From Flavobacteriaceae bacterium (GTDB lineage: Bacteria > Bacteroidota > Bacteroidia > Flavobacteriales > Flavobacteriaceae), in the NCBI GenBank assembly GCA_016780065.1, contig JADHML010000008.1:1-47608 (forward strand): a stretch of DNA of 47,608 nucleotides, read 5' to 3'. Shown here piece after piece: positions 8,515-18,927 of this stretch. Below the pieces are notes generated by a model. The model was not told where the DNA came from. It searched no databases and saw only the letters and a program-made list of their open reading frames with translations. Both the position numbers and the translations under genes were made by a program. The first letter of the stretch is position 1. Every line of letters starts with the position of its first letter.

Positions 8515-9678
8515 ATGGCAAATGATAAAGTTCATATTTTCGACACAACCCTCAGAGACGGGGAACAGGTACCTGGCTGTAAACTAAATACTGAACAAAA
8601 GCTGCTGATAGCAACACGTCTAGATCAAATGGGCGTGGATGTGATTGAAGCAGGCTTTCCTATTTCCAGTCCTGGTGACTTTAGCTCTGTTCAAGAGATT
8701 ACCAAAATCGTCAAAAACGCAACCGTCTGCGGACTCACAAGGGCTGTTCAAAAAGATATTGATGTAGCTGCTGAAGCCCTGGCTTTGGCCAAAAGACCTA
8801 GAATACACACAGGTATTGGTACTTCAGATTCACATATTCAACATAAATTCAACGCTACCAGAGAGCAAATCATAGAACGTGCCACTGCTGCTGTTAGTCA
8901 TGCAAAGAAATATGTTCAAGATGTTGAGTTTTATGCAGAAGATGCTGGTAGAACCGACAACGAATTTTTGGCTCAGGTATGTGAGGCTGTCATCAAAGCT
9001 GGAGCAACTGTCCTAAACATCCCTGACACAACAGGTTACTGTCTTCCTGAGGAATATGGTGCCAAAATCAAATATTTAGTTGATAACGTCCGCGGCATTG
9101 AAAAAGCAACCTTGTCTTGCCATTGCCACAATGACTTAGGATTGGCTACAGCAAACTCAATAGCCGGTGCCGTTAATGGTGCACGTCAGATAGAGTGCAC
9201 AATCAATGGGATTGGCGAAAGAGCTGGAAACACTTCTCTAGAAGAAGTAGTCATGATTATGCGACAGCATCCTGGTTTAAATTTGACCACGGATATCAAC
9301 ACCCAACTATTGTATGATACTTCTCAAATGGTTTCTGAAGCCATGGGTATGTACGTACAGCCCAACAAAGCAATTGTTGGAGCCAACGCATTTGCACACA
9401 GCTCTGGGATCCATCAAGATGGAGTTATTAAAAACAGAGAAACATACGAGATTATTAATCCACATGACGTAGGAGTTGAAACTTCTGCCATTGTGTTAAC
9501 TGCACGAAGTGGGCGTGCCGCTCTGGCTTATCGCGCTAAGAACATAGGCATTGAACTGACCAAACTCCAACTTGACAAAGTTTATGAACAGTTTTTGCAC
9601 TTTGCTGACGCAAAAAAAGAAATCAACGACGAAGATATACCACACATCGTCGATGCAGCCAACATAAATTCAATCTAA
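8515..9678 (+). CDS. leuA: LeuA, 2-isopropylmalate synthase (short form)
   Basis: Condenses acetyl-CoA with 2-oxoisovalerate, the first step of leucine synthesis. The 387-residue protein has the TIM-barrel signatures [15 protein letters not shown] at the N-terminus, the metal ligands in [13 protein letters not shown] (His203, His205) and [15 protein letters not shown] (about 289-303). The classical enzyme is about 500-520 residues and carries a C-terminal leucine-binding regulatory domain; here only about 70 residues follow the GIHQDG motif, so that domain is absent. Immediate linkage to leuC, leuD and leuB rules in isopropylmalate synthase over homocitrate or citramalate synthase. Confidence 0.94.
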   Translation: MANDKVHIFDTTLRDGEQVPGCKLNTEQKLLIATRLDQMGVDVIEAGFPISSPGDFSSVQEITKIVKNATVCGLTRAVQKDIDVAAEALALAKRPRIHTGIGTSDSHIQHKFNATREQIIERATAAVSHAKKYVQDVEFYAEDAGRTDNEFLAQVCEAVIKAGATVLNIPDTTGYCLPEEYGAKIKYLVDNVRGIEKATLSCHCHNDLGLATANSIAGAVNGARQIECTINGIGERAGNTSLEEVVMIMRQHPGLNLTTDINTQLLYDTSQMVSEAMGMYVQPNKAIVGANAFAHSSGIHQDGVIKNRETYEIINPHDVGVETSAIVLTARSGRAALAYRAKNIGIELTKLQLDKVYEQFLHFADAKKEINDEDIPHIVDAANINSI

Positions 9679-9690
9679 CAAACGTATTTT

Positions 9691-11067
9691 ATGGGAAAAA
9701 CTCTTTTTGACAAGGTTTGGGATAGCCATGTCGTGGATCGAATTAAAGATGGTCCAGACATATTGTATATCGACAAGCATTTGATTCATGAAGTTACCAG
9801 CCCACAGGCTTTTTCTGAGCTTAAAAACAGGAACATTCCTGTCTTTAGACCAAATCAGATTGTAGCGACCGCAGACCACAATGTTCCTACACTCAATCAG
9901 CACCTACCCATACAAGACGCTTTGTCAAGAAAACAGGTGGCTCAGCTGAATGAAAATTGCGTGGAACATGGTATCGAATTGTATGGCTTAGGACACCCAT
10001 ACCAAGGAATCGTCCATGTGATAGGGCCTGAATTAGGGATTACCCAACCTGGAATGACCATGGTATGTGGTGATAGTCACACATCAACACATGGAGCATT
10101 TGGGTCGATTGCTTTTGGGATCGGAACAAGTCAAGTTGCACAAGTATTTGCAAGTCAATGTCTATTAGTTGACAAACCCAAAAGCATGCGTATTACTGTA
10201 AATGGACAATTGAGTCCAGGGGTACATCCGAAAGACGTAGTTCTGTATATCATCGCGCAATTGGGAACAGACGCTGGTACTGGGCACTTTGTTGAATTTG
10301 CTGGATCTGTATTCGAGCAAATGAGTATGGAAGGCAGAATGACCGTCTGTAATATGAGCATAGAAATGGGCGCTCGAGGTGGTATGATTGCCCCTGATGA
10401 AACGACATATAGTTATGTAAAAGGAAAAGAGTTTGCGCCTACAGGCGTTAAACTTGATCAAAAAATCGCATACTGGAAAACATTGCCCTCAGACAATGAC
10501 GCACAATTTGATCAAGAATATCGTTTTGAGGCATCAAACATTCGTCCTATGGTCACTTACGGAACCAATCCTGGTATGGGAATAGGCATAGGTGAAACGA
10601 TTCCTAATGAGTCTGGAGCATCCTTTGAAAAATCCTTATCCTACATGGGGTTCAAGAAAGGGGATTCTTTAGAAAACCTCCCCATCAATTATGTTTTTAT
10701 AGGAAGTTGCACCAACTCTCGAATAGAAGATTTTAGAGCTGCATCTGAATATATTAAAGGAAAACAAAAAGCGCCCAACGTTCATGCACTCATTGTTCCA
10801 GGTTCTCAACAAGTAGCCAAACAAATCGAAGAAGAGGGACTAAAGGATGTTTTTGAAGCTGCAGGTTTCGAAATTCGCCAAGCAGGATGCTCTGCTTGTT
10901 TAGCGATGAATGAAGATAAGATTCCAGCTGGGGAATATTGCGTTTCTACATCAAACCGAAACTTTGAAGGAAGACAAGGGCCAGGTGCTAGAACAATTTT
11001 AGCAAGCCCCATTACAGCGGCAGCGGCAGCCGTCGAAGGAAAAATAGTTGATTGCACACAAATTTGA
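9691..11067 (+). CDS. leuC: LeuC, isopropylmalate isomerase large subunit
   Basis: Large, Fe-S-bearing subunit of the aconitase-like enzyme that converts 2- to 3-isopropylmalate. The 458-residue protein begins [14 protein letters not shown] and shows [24 protein letters not shown], then the cluster cysteines in [16 protein letters not shown] and in [13 protein letters not shown]. The C-terminal [20 protein letters not shown] is standard. Length is normal. It starts 12 bases after leuA and its partner leuD begins one base after its stop, so equal translation of the two subunits is likely. Confidence 0.97.
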   Translation: MGKTLFDKVWDSHVVDRIKDGPDILYIDKHLIHEVTSPQAFSELKNRNIPVFRPNQIVATADHNVPTLNQHLPIQDALSRKQVAQLNENCVEHGIELYGLGHPYQGIVHVIGPELGITQPGMTMVCGDSHTSTHGAFGSIAFGIGTSQVAQVFASQCLLVDKPKSMRITVNGQLSPGVHPKDVVLYIIAQLGTDAGTGHFVEFAGSVFEQMSMEGRMTVCNMSIEMGARGGMIAPDETTYSYVKGKEFAPTGVKLDQKIAYWKTLPSDNDAQFDQEYRFEASNIRPMVTYGTNPGMGIGIGETIPNESGASFEKSLSYMGFKKGDSLENLPINYVFIGSCTNSRIEDFRAASEYIKGKQKAPNVHALIVPGSQQVAKQIEEEGLKDVFEAAGFEIRQAGCSACLAMNEDKIPAGEYCVSTSNRNFEGRQGPGARTILASPITAAAAAVEGKIVDCTQI

Positions 11068-11068
11068 T

Positions 11069-11659
11069 ATGGAAAAATTTGAAAAGCTAAACACCCAAGC
11101 GGTACCACTAAACATCGAAAACGTAGACACCGACCAAATCATACCTGCTAGGTTTTTAAAAGCTACAGATCGAAATGGATTTGGAGATAACCTTTTTAGA
11201 GACTGGCGTTACGACTCAAACAATCAACCCATTGAAGAGTTTGTACTCAACAACCCAGATTTTTCAGGAAAAATATTGGTTGCTGGAAACAATTTTGGTT
11301 GCGGATCAAGTCGTGAGCATGCGGCTTGGGCATTGACTGACTATGGTTTTAAGGTTGTTATCTCTAGTTTTTTTGCAGATATATTTAAAGGCAATGCTCT
11401 AAACAACGGTTTACTGCCGATTCAAGTAAGCCCTGAGGTGCTAGCAAATATCTTTGAAGTTTTAGAAGAAAATCCGAAAGCTTCTTTTGTTGTTGATCTA
11501 AAGGCGCAAAAACTTTTAGTTGAAAACATTGAACTTGAAATCGATTTTGAAATCAACAACTACAAAAAGACTTGTTTACTAAATGGGTATGACGACATCG
11601 ACTACTTAGTGAGTCAAAAAGAAAAAATCGGTCAATTCGAAAACTTGAAAAATGCATAA
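11069..11659 (+). CDS. leuD: LeuD, isopropylmalate isomerase small subunit
   Basis: Swivelling small subunit that completes the LeuCD active site. The 196-residue protein has [17 protein letters not shown] near the N-terminus and the signature [21 protein letters not shown], followed by [23 protein letters not shown]. The start is set at the ATG 11069-11071, right after the leuC stop; an upstream in-frame TTG at 11048 would overlap leuC and adds residues not seen in the family. The stop overlaps leuB by 8 bases. Confidence 0.96.
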   Translation: MEKFEKLNTQAVPLNIENVDTDQIIPARFLKATDRNGFGDNLFRDWRYDSNNQPIEEFVLNNPDFSGKILVAGNNFGCGSSREHAAWALTDYGFKVVISSFFADIFKGNALNNGLLPIQVSPEVLANIFEVLEENPKASFVVDLKAQKLLVENIELEIDFEINNYKKTCLLNGYDDIDYLVSQKEKIGQFENLKNA

Positions 11660-12710
11660 AAAAATTGCCGTATTGTCTGGAGATGGCATTGGACCAGAGG
11701 TAGTTTCTGAAGCCATTAAAGTACTCAACAGTGTTTCTGAAAAGTTTGGACATACTTTTGAATATGAACATGCTTTGGTAGGTGCTATAGCCATTGACAA
11801 AACCGGAGACCCATTACCTGATGAAACCCTTAAAGTATGCACCTCAAGTGATGCGGTTCTTTTTGGAGCTATCGGTGACCCGAAGTATGACAACAATCCT
11901 GATGCTAAAGTTCGACCCGAACAAGGACTGTTGGCATTGCGCAAATCACTAAACTTATTCAGCAACATACGCCCAGTGAAAGCTTATGATTCACTGATTG
12001 ACAGATCCCCTCTTAAAGAGGATCGAATTAGCGGAACAGATTTCGTAATCTATCGTGAGTTAACAGGAGGTATTTACTTTGGTGAAAAAACGCTCTCAGA
12101 AGATGGAAAAACAGCATCAGATTTGTGTTTGTACACTCAAAGTGAAATTGAACGCATTGCTCACATGGCTTTTAAAGCAGCTCGAAAGAGGAGAAATAAA
12201 ATGACTTTGATTGACAAAGCCAATGTACTCGAATCGTCGCGTCTTTGGAGACGTGTCGTGACAGAACTGCATCAAAGTGATTATGCAGATGTAGATCTTG
12301 ATTTTCTTTTTGTAGACAATGCTGCCATGCAGATGATTCTTAATCCGGCTCAGTTTGATGTTATTTTGACAGAAAATATGTTTGGTGATATCATTTCGGA
12401 TGAAGGAAGTGTGATTGGAGGATCCATTGGTTTGCTGGCTTCAGCCTCTATAGGAGGTCAATATGCAATGTTTGAACCCATTCATGGTTCATTCCCACAG
12501 GGCACCGGAAAAGGCATTGCCAATCCAATTGCGACCATTCTTTCTGCCGCAATGATGCTCGATCATTTTTCTTTGAATCAGGAAGCTGAGGCTGTTAGAA
12601 CAGCTGTTGATAAGGCGTTGCAAAATGGAGTGTGTACTCCAGAGATCAACGCAGGTGGTCAATACACAACATCAGATGTAGGAGACTACATAAGTAAATC
12701 AATCACATAA
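11652..12710 (+). CDS. leuB: LeuB, 3-isopropylmalate dehydrogenase
   Basis: NAD-dependent oxidative decarboxylation of 3-isopropylmalate to 2-oxoisocaproate, the last step before transamination to leucine. The 352-residue protein has the family pattern: [20 protein letters not shown] at the N-terminus, [21 protein letters not shown], the substrate loop [28 protein letters not shown], and the Mg/NAD region [31 protein letters not shown] and FEPIHGS. The ATG overlaps the leuD stop by 8 bases. It closes the operon and is followed directly by a hairpin terminator. Confidence 0.97.
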   Translation: MHKKIAVLSGDGIGPEVVSEAIKVLNSVSEKFGHTFEYEHALVGAIAIDKTGDPLPDETLKVCTSSDAVLFGAIGDPKYDNNPDAKVRPEQGLLALRKSLNLFSNIRPVKAYDSLIDRSPLKEDRISGTDFVIYRELTGGIYFGEKTLSEDGKTASDLCLYTQSEIERIAHMAFKAARKRRNKMTLIDKANVLESSRLWRRVVTELHQSDYADVDLDFLFVDNAAMQMILNPAQFDVILTENMFGDIISDEGSVIGGSIGLLASASIGGQYAMFEPIHGSFPQGTGKGIANPIATILSAAMMLDHFSLNQEAEAVRTAVDKALQNGVCTPEINAGGQYTTSDVGDYISKSIT

Positions 12711-12736
12711 AAAAAGAGGCCATTGGCCTCTTTTTT
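12711..12736. terminator. bidirectional terminator between leuB and rpsA
   Basis: AAAAAGAGGCC and GGCCTCTTTTT are perfect 11-base arms around an ATT loop, with T tracts on either strand. It starts on the base after the leuB stop and ends 19 bases before the rpsA stop on the other strand, so it should serve both converging units. Confidence 0.88.
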
Positions 12737-12754
12737 CTTTATAAGCTTTAGCTT

Positions 12755-14590
12755 TTATTTGTCATCGCTCATCTTCTTTTTAAGATCAGCTAAGACGTCT
12801 AAATCACCTAGAGTAGAAACTTCATTTTGTTTAGCGGCTTTTTTCTTAGCCTTTTTAAAGTTTTCTTCTTCCATGGCTTTAAAGACTGCATTGTGAGACA
12901 GCACGACACGCTTGTAATCCTTGCTAAATTCAATCACTTTGAATTCAGCGGATTCACCTTTAGTCAACTTACTACCATCTTCCTTTTCAAGGTGACGGTT
13001 TGGAACAAAAGCGGTAATATCTTCGTTGAGCACTACCGTAGCGCCTTTGTCAACGACTGAATCAATTTGTCCCTCTATTACGGTCCCTTCAGCGAATTGT
13101 TTCGTGTATTTGTCCCAAGGGTTTTCTTGAATTTGTTTGTGTCCCAAACTCAATTTTCTACCCTCAACATCTAGTTCTAGTACAACAACTTCAAGTTCCT
13201 GATCTACAGAAACTACTTCTGATGGATGTTTCACTTTTTTGGTCCAAGACAAGTCTGAAATATAAATCAGACCGTCAATACCTTCTTCGAGTTCAACAAA
13301 CACACCAAAGTTTGTAAAGTTTCTGATGATTCCTTTGTGTTTAGACCCCACAGGATATTTTGCTGTAATGTCGGTCCAAGGATCTTGAGAAAGTTGCTTG
13401 ATACCAAGTGACATCTTACGCTCGTCCCTATCCAAAGTTAAAATCTGAACTTTAATCTCATCACCTACTTTCACAAAATCTTGAGCAGAGCGCAAATGCG
13501 TACTCCAAGACATCTCTGAAACGTGTACTAAACCTTCTACACCAGGAGCAACTTCAACAAAAGCTCCGTAATCGGCAATGACAGCTACTTTACCTTCAAC
13601 GACATCTCCTTCTTTGAGGTCTTCGCTAAGTGCTTCCCATGGATGCTGGCTAAGCTGCTTTACCCCTAATTGAATACGAGATTTATCATCATCAAAATCT
13701 AAAATAACTACGTTCAAGCTCTGATCGAGTTCTAAAATTTCACTCGGGTGATTGATACGATTCCAAGAAAGATCTGTGATATGTACCAATCCGTCAACAC
13801 CCCCTAAGTCGATAAAGACGCCGTAAGAAGTAATGTTTTTGACAACACCCTCTAAAACTTGACCTTTTTCAAGCTGACCGATGATCTCTTTTTTCTGTTC
13901 TTCGATATCAGCCTCAATGAGTGCTTTATGAGATACGACAACGTTTTTGAATTCATGATTGATTTTTACAATCTTAAATTCCATGTTTTTATTTACATAT
14001 TGATCGTAATCACGGATGGGCTTGACATCAATTTGAGAACCAGGTAAAAAGGCCTCAATGCCAAAAACATCAACAATCATACCTCCTTTGGTACGACATT
14101 TTACATATCCAGTAACAACTTCTCCTTTGTCATGAGCTTCATTAACACGATCCCATGCTTTGATGACACGTGCTTTTCTATGAGAAAGAATAAGTTGACC
14201 TGTTTTGTCTTCGCGTACATCTACAATAACTTCCACAGAATCACCAACCTTAAGATCAGGATTGTAACGGAATTCATTTAGTGATATAACACCTTCAGAC
14301 TTAGCATTGATATCAATGATGGCTTCTCGGTCAGTCATATGAACAACCGATCCCTCAATGACATCTGTATGCTGAGTATCAACAAAATTTTCCTGAACGA
14401 GCTTTTCAAACTCAGCTAATTTTTTGTCTTGGACAGTTTCAATACCTTCTTCGTATTTATTCCAATCAAAACTTGATAAAAATTCTTCAGGAGTGGGAGT
14501 TGGGGTGGTAGAGTCTTCAGATTCTACTTTGTTTTCTTGAAGCGCAACCTCTTGGTCTTGTACTTCGTCGTTTACATGCTCTTCAGCCAT
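12755..14590 (-). CDS. rpsA: ribosomal protein S1
   Basis: S1 binds mRNA on the small subunit and helps start translation, which matters in Bacteroidetes, where Shine-Dalgarno sequences are weak or missing. The 611-residue protein has an acidic N-terminal extension of about 65 residues and then six S1 RNA-binding repeats, for instance GDVVEGKVAVIADYGAFVEVAPGVEGLVHVSEMSW (fourth) and GSKHKGIIRNFTNFGVFVELEEGIDGLIYISDLSW (fifth). The C-terminal tail is lysine-rich. The first two repeats are more divergent, as expected for ribosome-binding S1 domains. It has its own promoter downstream of cmk and a leader of about 100 bases that could be used for autoregulation. Confidence 0.97.
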   Translation of the reverse strand: MAEEHVNDEVQDQEVALQENKVESEDSTTPTPTPEEFLSSFDWNKYEEGIETVQDKKLAEFEKLVQENFVDTQHTDVIEGSVVHMTDREAIIDINAKSEGVISLNEFRYNPDLKVGDSVEVIVDVREDKTGQLILSHRKARVIKAWDRVNEAHDKGEVVTGYVKCRTKGGMIVDVFGIEAFLPGSQIDVKPIRDYDQYVNKNMEFKIVKINHEFKNVVVSHKALIEADIEEQKKEIIGQLEKGQVLEGVVKNITSYGVFIDLGGVDGLVHITDLSWNRINHPSEILELDQSLNVVILDFDDDKSRIQLGVKQLSQHPWEALSEDLKEGDVVEGKVAVIADYGAFVEVAPGVEGLVHVSEMSWSTHLRSAQDFVKVGDEIKVQILTLDRDERKMSLGIKQLSQDPWTDITAKYPVGSKHKGIIRNFTNFGVFVELEEGIDGLIYISDLSWTKKVKHPSEVVSVDQELEVVVLELDVEGRKLSLGHKQIQENPWDKYTKQFAEGTVIEGQIDSVVDKGATVVLNEDITAFVPNRHLEKEDGSKLTKGESAEFKVIEFSKDYKRVVLSHNAVFKAMEEENFKKAKKKAAKQNEVSTLGDLDVLADLKKKMSDDK

Positions 14591-14701
14591 GTGTAATGTA
14601 TTTGTATTCTGTTGATTTGAAAACGAGGTGCATACAACAGAAGGGTTTTGTTTATCGAATCTCTAAGGCTTTTTTTCTTTAAGCACCTTCCTTAGGGAGC
14701 G

Positions 14702-14732
14702 CAAAAGTAAGTTCTTTTACGCAGTTCAACAA
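14702..14732 (-). promoter_or_regulatory. promoter of rpsA
   Basis: On the minus strand TTGTTG (14727-14732) and TACTTTTG (14702-14709) are separated by 17 bases (20 if the first TTG is counted), matching TTG-N17-23-TAnnTTTG. This is the best two-part promoter in the window. It lies between cmk and rpsA and predicts a leader of roughly 100 bases, in contrast to the very short leaders elsewhere. The early leader contains a weak inverted repeat, CTAAGG/CCTTAG (14663-14668 and 14690-14695). Confidence 0.65.
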
Positions 14733-14747
14733 ATAATGATGAATATA

Positions 14748-15419
14748 TTAGTGTAGCCTTGTTTGAATGTGATCAATTGCGATATTGAGCAAATGATCTT
14801 CAGAAGCATTTTCTGAGTTTAGTTCAATCGCATCGACTGGCTTTATCAGTGGAGAATCTTTTCTTGTAGAATCAATAGCATCTCGTTTGGCCAAGTTTTG
14901 AAATACTGCTTTTGGAGATACTCGCTCTCCCTTGTCTCTTAACTCGCGAAATCGTCTGACAGCTCTTGTTTCTGCAGAGGCAACCAAATAAAACTTCATC
15001 TCCGCATCTGGGAACACCACACTACCAATATCTCTTCCGTCCATTACAACACCCCCTTCAAGACCTAGTTCTCTTTGTTTGGCGACTAAGAATTTTCTGA
15101 AAATAGGTTCTTTAGCAATGGTGCTCACATGATCTGCAACTTCCATTGATCTGATCTCATCTTCAACCAACATTCCGTTTAAGGTGATTGAATCATTAGG
15201 GTCAAAATCTATTGAAATTCCAGGAAGTTCTTTGATAAGTTGTTCTTTATTAAAATAGTCTTCCCCTATGTATTGATTGCGAATTGCGTATAGTGTCAGC
15301 GCACGATACATAGCACCAGAATCTATGTAGGTGTAACCCATGTGATGCGCAATTCTTTTGGCAAGGGTACTTTTTCCGGTTGATGATGCACCATCAATTG
15401 TAATGGTTATTTTTTTCAA
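14748..15419 (-). CDS. cmk: cytidylate kinase
   Basis: Phosphorylates CMP/dCMP to the diphosphates in the cytoplasm. The 223-residue protein starts KKITITIDGASSTGKSTLAKRIA, with the P-loop, then IDSGAMYRALTLYAI, VVMDGRDIGSVVFPDAEMKFYLVAS and a LAKRDAIDSTRKDSPL segment, all diagnostic. The start is a TTG whose bases overlap the porQ stop (TTGA); no ATG is available that would keep the P-loop, and the family N-terminus fits this start. Linkage of porQ, cmk and rpsA is common in Bacteroidetes. Confidence 0.96.
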   Translation of the reverse strand: MKKITITIDGASSTGKSTLAKRIAHHMGYTYIDSGAMYRALTLYAIRNQYIGEDYFNKEQLIKELPGISIDFDPNDSITLNGMLVEDEIRSMEVADHVSTIAKEPIFRKFLVAKQRELGLEGGVVMDGRDIGSVVFPDAEMKFYLVASAETRAVRRFRELRDKGERVSPKAVFQNLAKRDAIDSTRKDSPLIKPVDAIELNSENASEDHLLNIAIDHIQTRLH

Positions 15420-16432
15420 TTTATTGGTTTAAAAGTAAGTCCAAAAAAATTAGAATTTCCCGCAACTGTATATCGGGTGTGGCTGAATTGAAATCTAAGT
15501 TTTCTAATATTTATACCAAATCCGAATGACAACCCAGAAAAGCTTCTTTGGTCTAAAACTTTCATTTCTGCAGCACGTAGAGAATTATATCCAATTTGTA
15601 ATGAAAAGGGACGATCTGGAAACATTTCCGCACCAAAAACTACATGTCTAGAAAACTCCTTTAGGAAGTTTACCGATTGATCTTGAGGGTTTCCATTTAA
15701 ATCAAACTGAACTTGATTTGGGTTGATATACGCCAAATCCCAACGCTGTAGTTGTTGCATACCAAAATGCCACCGAAGAGGAAGATGCTCTAACTGATTC
15801 GAAATGCCAAAATGAATATTGAACGGTAAGGGCTCATAAACTTCATCATAGGTTGTAATCTGAGTTCCCATGTTCTGAAAAACCAATGCATACCGCATAC
15901 GATTTTGCAAAGATTGATAATAAACCCCTAGATCGGCGCTCCAACCCCAAGAGTGATACTGCTCTAACTTAGAGCTGATCACACTGGCTCGAATGCCAAC
16001 ATGAAGATTGGGTGCCAAAAAATAATGGGCATATGACAACCCTATAGCAACCTCACTTCCTGTAAAAGTCCCTGTTTGTTCTCCCAACTCATTGCGAGCA
16101 TCAAAAGAACCATAATGTATATATTTTACATCAACAAGAAGTGTTTTTTGATTTTTTAGACCCAAAACATATGCTGCAGTACCACGATTTATTCCTGCAA
16201 AATAAGGCTCTACATTTAAGGTAAACTGTCCTTTAGACTGGATCGACACCAAAGCAGGGTTGGCCATACCAGAATCGATATTCAAGTCTGATAATGTAGT
16301 AGCGGTTCCTCCAAGAGCTGCAAGTCGTGGGCTAGAAACGAGTTCAAGAAAAGTATAAGTCCGCTCACCTCCAATTTGTGCGGTAGAATGTAGCACTGCT
16401 AAAAAAGCAAGAAGAAGAAGTAACGATCGCAT
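15416..16432 (-). CDS. porQ: PorQ, type IX secretion outer-membrane protein
   Basis: PorQ is a PorV-like outer-membrane beta-barrel of the type IX secretion system; with PorU, PorV and PorZ it forms the complex that attaches cargo to the cell surface (known for Porphyromonas). The 338-residue protein has a cleavable signal peptide (about residues 1-18, ending STAQ), then the typical ERTYTFLELVSSPRLAALGG and IDSGMANPALVS segments and a series of short amphipathic beta strands with aromatic ends. It lies 38 bases after lon and overlaps cmk by 4 bases. No other attachment-complex gene is nearby, as T9SS genes are usually scattered. Confidence 0.88.
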   Translation of the reverse strand: MRSLLLLLAFLAVLHSTAQIGGERTYTFLELVSSPRLAALGGTATTLSDLNIDSGMANPALVSIQSKGQFTLNVEPYFAGINRGTAAYVLGLKNQKTLLVDVKYIHYGSFDARNELGEQTGTFTGSEVAIGLSYAHYFLAPNLHVGIRASVISSKLEQYHSWGWSADLGVYYQSLQNRMRYALVFQNMGTQITTYDEVYEPLPFNIHFGISNQLEHLPLRWHFGMQQLQRWDLAYINPNQVQFDLNGNPQDQSVNFLKEFSRHVVFGAEMFPDRPFSLQIGYNSLRAAEMKVLDQRSFSGLSFGFGINIRKLRFQFSHTRYTVAGNSNFFGLTFKPIN

Positions 16433-16470
16433 AAAAATCTAATCGATTTAATAACGAAGATAAGGACTAA

Positions 16471-18927
16471 TTATTTGGTCGATGGTAAAGATTTAACAGC
16501 CGATTGGTTTGTAATCGCCAAGCGAACTACATCTAGCATGTGTTTAACGTAGTGAAAACGAAGCCCTTTCAAATACTTTTGATTGATTTCTGCAACATCT
16601 TTTTCATTGTCACTACTCAAAATAATTTCTTTGATATTGGCTCGCTTTGCGGCAAGTATTTTCTCTTTTATACCTCCAACTGGCAACACCTTACCTCTTA
16701 GGGTAATCTCTCCTGACATGGCCAACTTGCTTTTAACACGTTTTTGGGTAATAGCAGACACCAATGAAGTAAGCATCGTAATACCTGCACTAGGACCATC
16801 TTTGGGTGTGGCACCTTCAGGGACATGGATGTGAAAATTGTTTTTCTTTAGGTACTCAGCATTGATCCCCAATTGGTCTGCGTAAGATTTGATAAATTCC
16901 AGTGCTATGGTCGCTGACTCCTTCATGACTTTGCCGATATTTCCAGTTATACTTAGCCCTCCTGATCCAGGAGTGAGTAAAGATTCTATGAACAAGATGT
17001 CTCCACCCATTCGTGTCCACGCCAATCCAGTAACCACTCCGGCTACTTTATTGTTTTCATATTTATCACGCAGCAGCTTAGGAGCGCCAAGAATCGCCTC
17101 CAGATCTTCTTTAGCAACCGAAGTTTTCACTTCTTCTTCCATCGCAATACACTTGGCTGTGTGACGGACCAATTTGGCAATCTGTTTATCCAAACCACGC
17201 ACTCCAGACTCTCTAGTATATCCAGAGATTAGATGGGATAGCGCCGAGCGACTTACACTAATATCGGACTTAGAAATACCGTGTTCTTTGATTTGCTTAG
17301 GTAAAAGAAATTTTGCGCCAATATTAACTTTTTCTTCAAGTGTATATCCACTTACGTCAATGACTTCCATGCGATCTAAAAGGGCAGGCTGAATGGTTGA
17401 CAAAGTATTAGAAGTAGCAATAAACAGCACCTTAGAAAGGTCGTATTCCATTTCTAAAAAATTATCATGGAAGGCGGTGTTTTGCTCAGGGTCTAATACC
17501 TCTAATAGGGCCGATGAGGGATCGCCTTGGTAGCTTTCAGACAGCTTGTCAATTTCGTCGAGTATAAATACTGGATTTGAAGTGCCTGCTTTTTTAAGGT
17601 TTTGAATAATCCGCCCAGGCATGGCACCAATGTAGGTTTTGCGATGACCCCTAATTTCGGCCTCATCGCGCATACCTCCTAGGGATATACGCACATATTC
17701 TCTACCTAGAGCCTCAGCGATAGACTTACCCAAAGATGTTTTTCCAACACCTGGAGGTCCTGTTAAGCATAGAATAGGAGACTTCATGTCTTTTCGCAGC
17801 TTTAGGACAGCCAGATGCTCTATAATTCGTTTTTTGATTTTATCAAGTCCATAATGGTCACGGTCCAAGATGCGTTGGGCACGTTTTAAATCAAAATTGT
17901 CTTTGGAATAATGCTCCCATGGCAGATCCAAATACAATTCTAAATAATTTCTTTGGACACCGTATTCAGCCACTTGAGGATTCATACGCTCTAGTTTGGC
18001 CAACTCCTTCTGAAAATGGTCTTGAATTTTTTTGGACCATTTTTTTTCTTGAGCTCGTAAGCGCATTTCAGCAACTTCCTGATCATACGAAACACCTCCT
18101 AATTCCTCTTGAATGGTTTTGATTTGTTGGTGTAAAAAATACTCTCGCTGTTGTTGGTCTAAATCATTGCGCACACGAGATTGAATGTCATTTTTAAGAG
18201 AAAGTTTTTGAAACTCCATATCCATGTGTTTCAAACACAACAAAGCACGCTCGTTGAGATCATTGGTTTGCAGTATCTTTTGCTTATCGGCTACTTCCAT
18301 GTCCATATTCGATGAGACAAAGTTGACCAAAAAACCATCGCTCTGAATATTTTTTATGGCAAACGAAGCTTCTGATGGAATGTTGGGGCTTTGTGAAATG
18401 ATCTGAAGGGATAAATCTTTTATAGAGTCAATAGTGGCCGCAAATTCCTTGTCTTCCGAATCAGGACGGTGTTCTTTAAGCTCTGTAACAGTTGCTTTTA
18501 GATAGGGCTCTTCAGAGATATAAGACTCAATATGAAACCTCTTTTTTCCTTGAAGAATCACAGTTGTATTGCCGTCAGGCATTTGAAGAACTCTTAAAAT
18601 CCGTGCAAGTGTACCCACCCGAAATAGATCTCTTTTGTCGGGAGAGTGCACCTCTTTATCTTGCTGAGTAACAACTCCAATCAGTTTATTTGATGCATTG
18701 GCATCCTTTATCAGTTTTATCGACTTGTCACGAGATGCAGTGATAGGGATCACAACTCCTGGAAACAAAACTGTATTACGAAGCGGGAGTATGGGAATCG
18801 TTTCTGGAACGGGCTCTTTAGAAATCACCTCCTCGTCGTCGGTGGTCATCAAGGGGATGAGATCTGCATCCTCTTCCAAGTCCTCCAATGAAAGGTTGGC
18901 AAGTGAAATTAGTTTTGATTGCGCCAT
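16471..18927 (-). CDS. lon: Lon, ATP-dependent protease
   Basis: Degrades misfolded and some regulatory proteins in the cytoplasm. The 818-residue protein has the N-terminal LON substrate domain starting at IPILPLRNTVLFPGVVIPI, an AAA+ module with Walker A GPPGVGKTS (Lys396) and Walker B region VFILDEIDKL, and the C-terminal peptidase with the Ser-Lys dyad: Ser713 in PKDGPSAGITM and Lys756 in GGIKEK, 43 residues apart as in the E. coli enzyme. Its acidic N-terminal extension of about 40 residues is common in Bacteroidetes. It begins a minus-strand unit with porQ and cmk. Confidence 0.97.
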   Translation of the reverse strand: MAQSKLISLANLSLEDLEEDADLIPLMTTDDEEVISKEPVPETIPILPLRNTVLFPGVVIPITASRDKSIKLIKDANASNKLIGVVTQQDKEVHSPDKRDLFRVGTLARILRVLQMPDGNTTVILQGKKRFHIESYISEEPYLKATVTELKEHRPDSEDKEFAATIDSIKDLSLQIISQSPNIPSEASFAIKNIQSDGFLVNFVSSNMDMEVADKQKILQTNDLNERALLCLKHMDMEFQKLSLKNDIQSRVRNDLDQQQREYFLHQQIKTIQEELGGVSYDQEVAEMRLRAQEKKWSKKIQDHFQKELAKLERMNPQVAEYGVQRNYLELYLDLPWEHYSKDNFDLKRAQRILDRDHYGLDKIKKRIIEHLAVLKLRKDMKSPILCLTGPPGVGKTSLGKSIAEALGREYVRISLGGMRDEAEIRGHRKTYIGAMPGRIIQNLKKAGTSNPVFILDEIDKLSESYQGDPSSALLEVLDPEQNTAFHDNFLEMEYDLSKVLFIATSNTLSTIQPALLDRMEVIDVSGYTLEEKVNIGAKFLLPKQIKEHGISKSDISVSRSALSHLISGYTRESGVRGLDKQIAKLVRHTAKCIAMEEEVKTSVAKEDLEAILGAPKLLRDKYENNKVAGVVTGLAWTRMGGDILFIESLLTPGSGGLSITGNIGKVMKESATIALEFIKSYADQLGINAEYLKKNNFHIHVPEGATPKDGPSAGITMLTSLVSAITQKRVKSKLAMSGEITLRGKVLPVGGIKEKILAAKRANIKEIILSSDNEKDVAEINQKYLKGLRFHYVKHMLDVVRLAITNQSAVKSLPSTK

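Noticed and set aside
8515-9678. Homocitrate or citramalate synthase instead of LeuA
   Set aside because: The short length fits those enzymes too, but direct linkage to leuC, leuD and leuB settles the role as isopropylmalate synthase.
10155-11108. Minus-strand reading frames inside leuC and leuD
   Set aside because: Antisense to well-conserved Fe-S hydro-lyase coding sequence; no start signals or family similarity.
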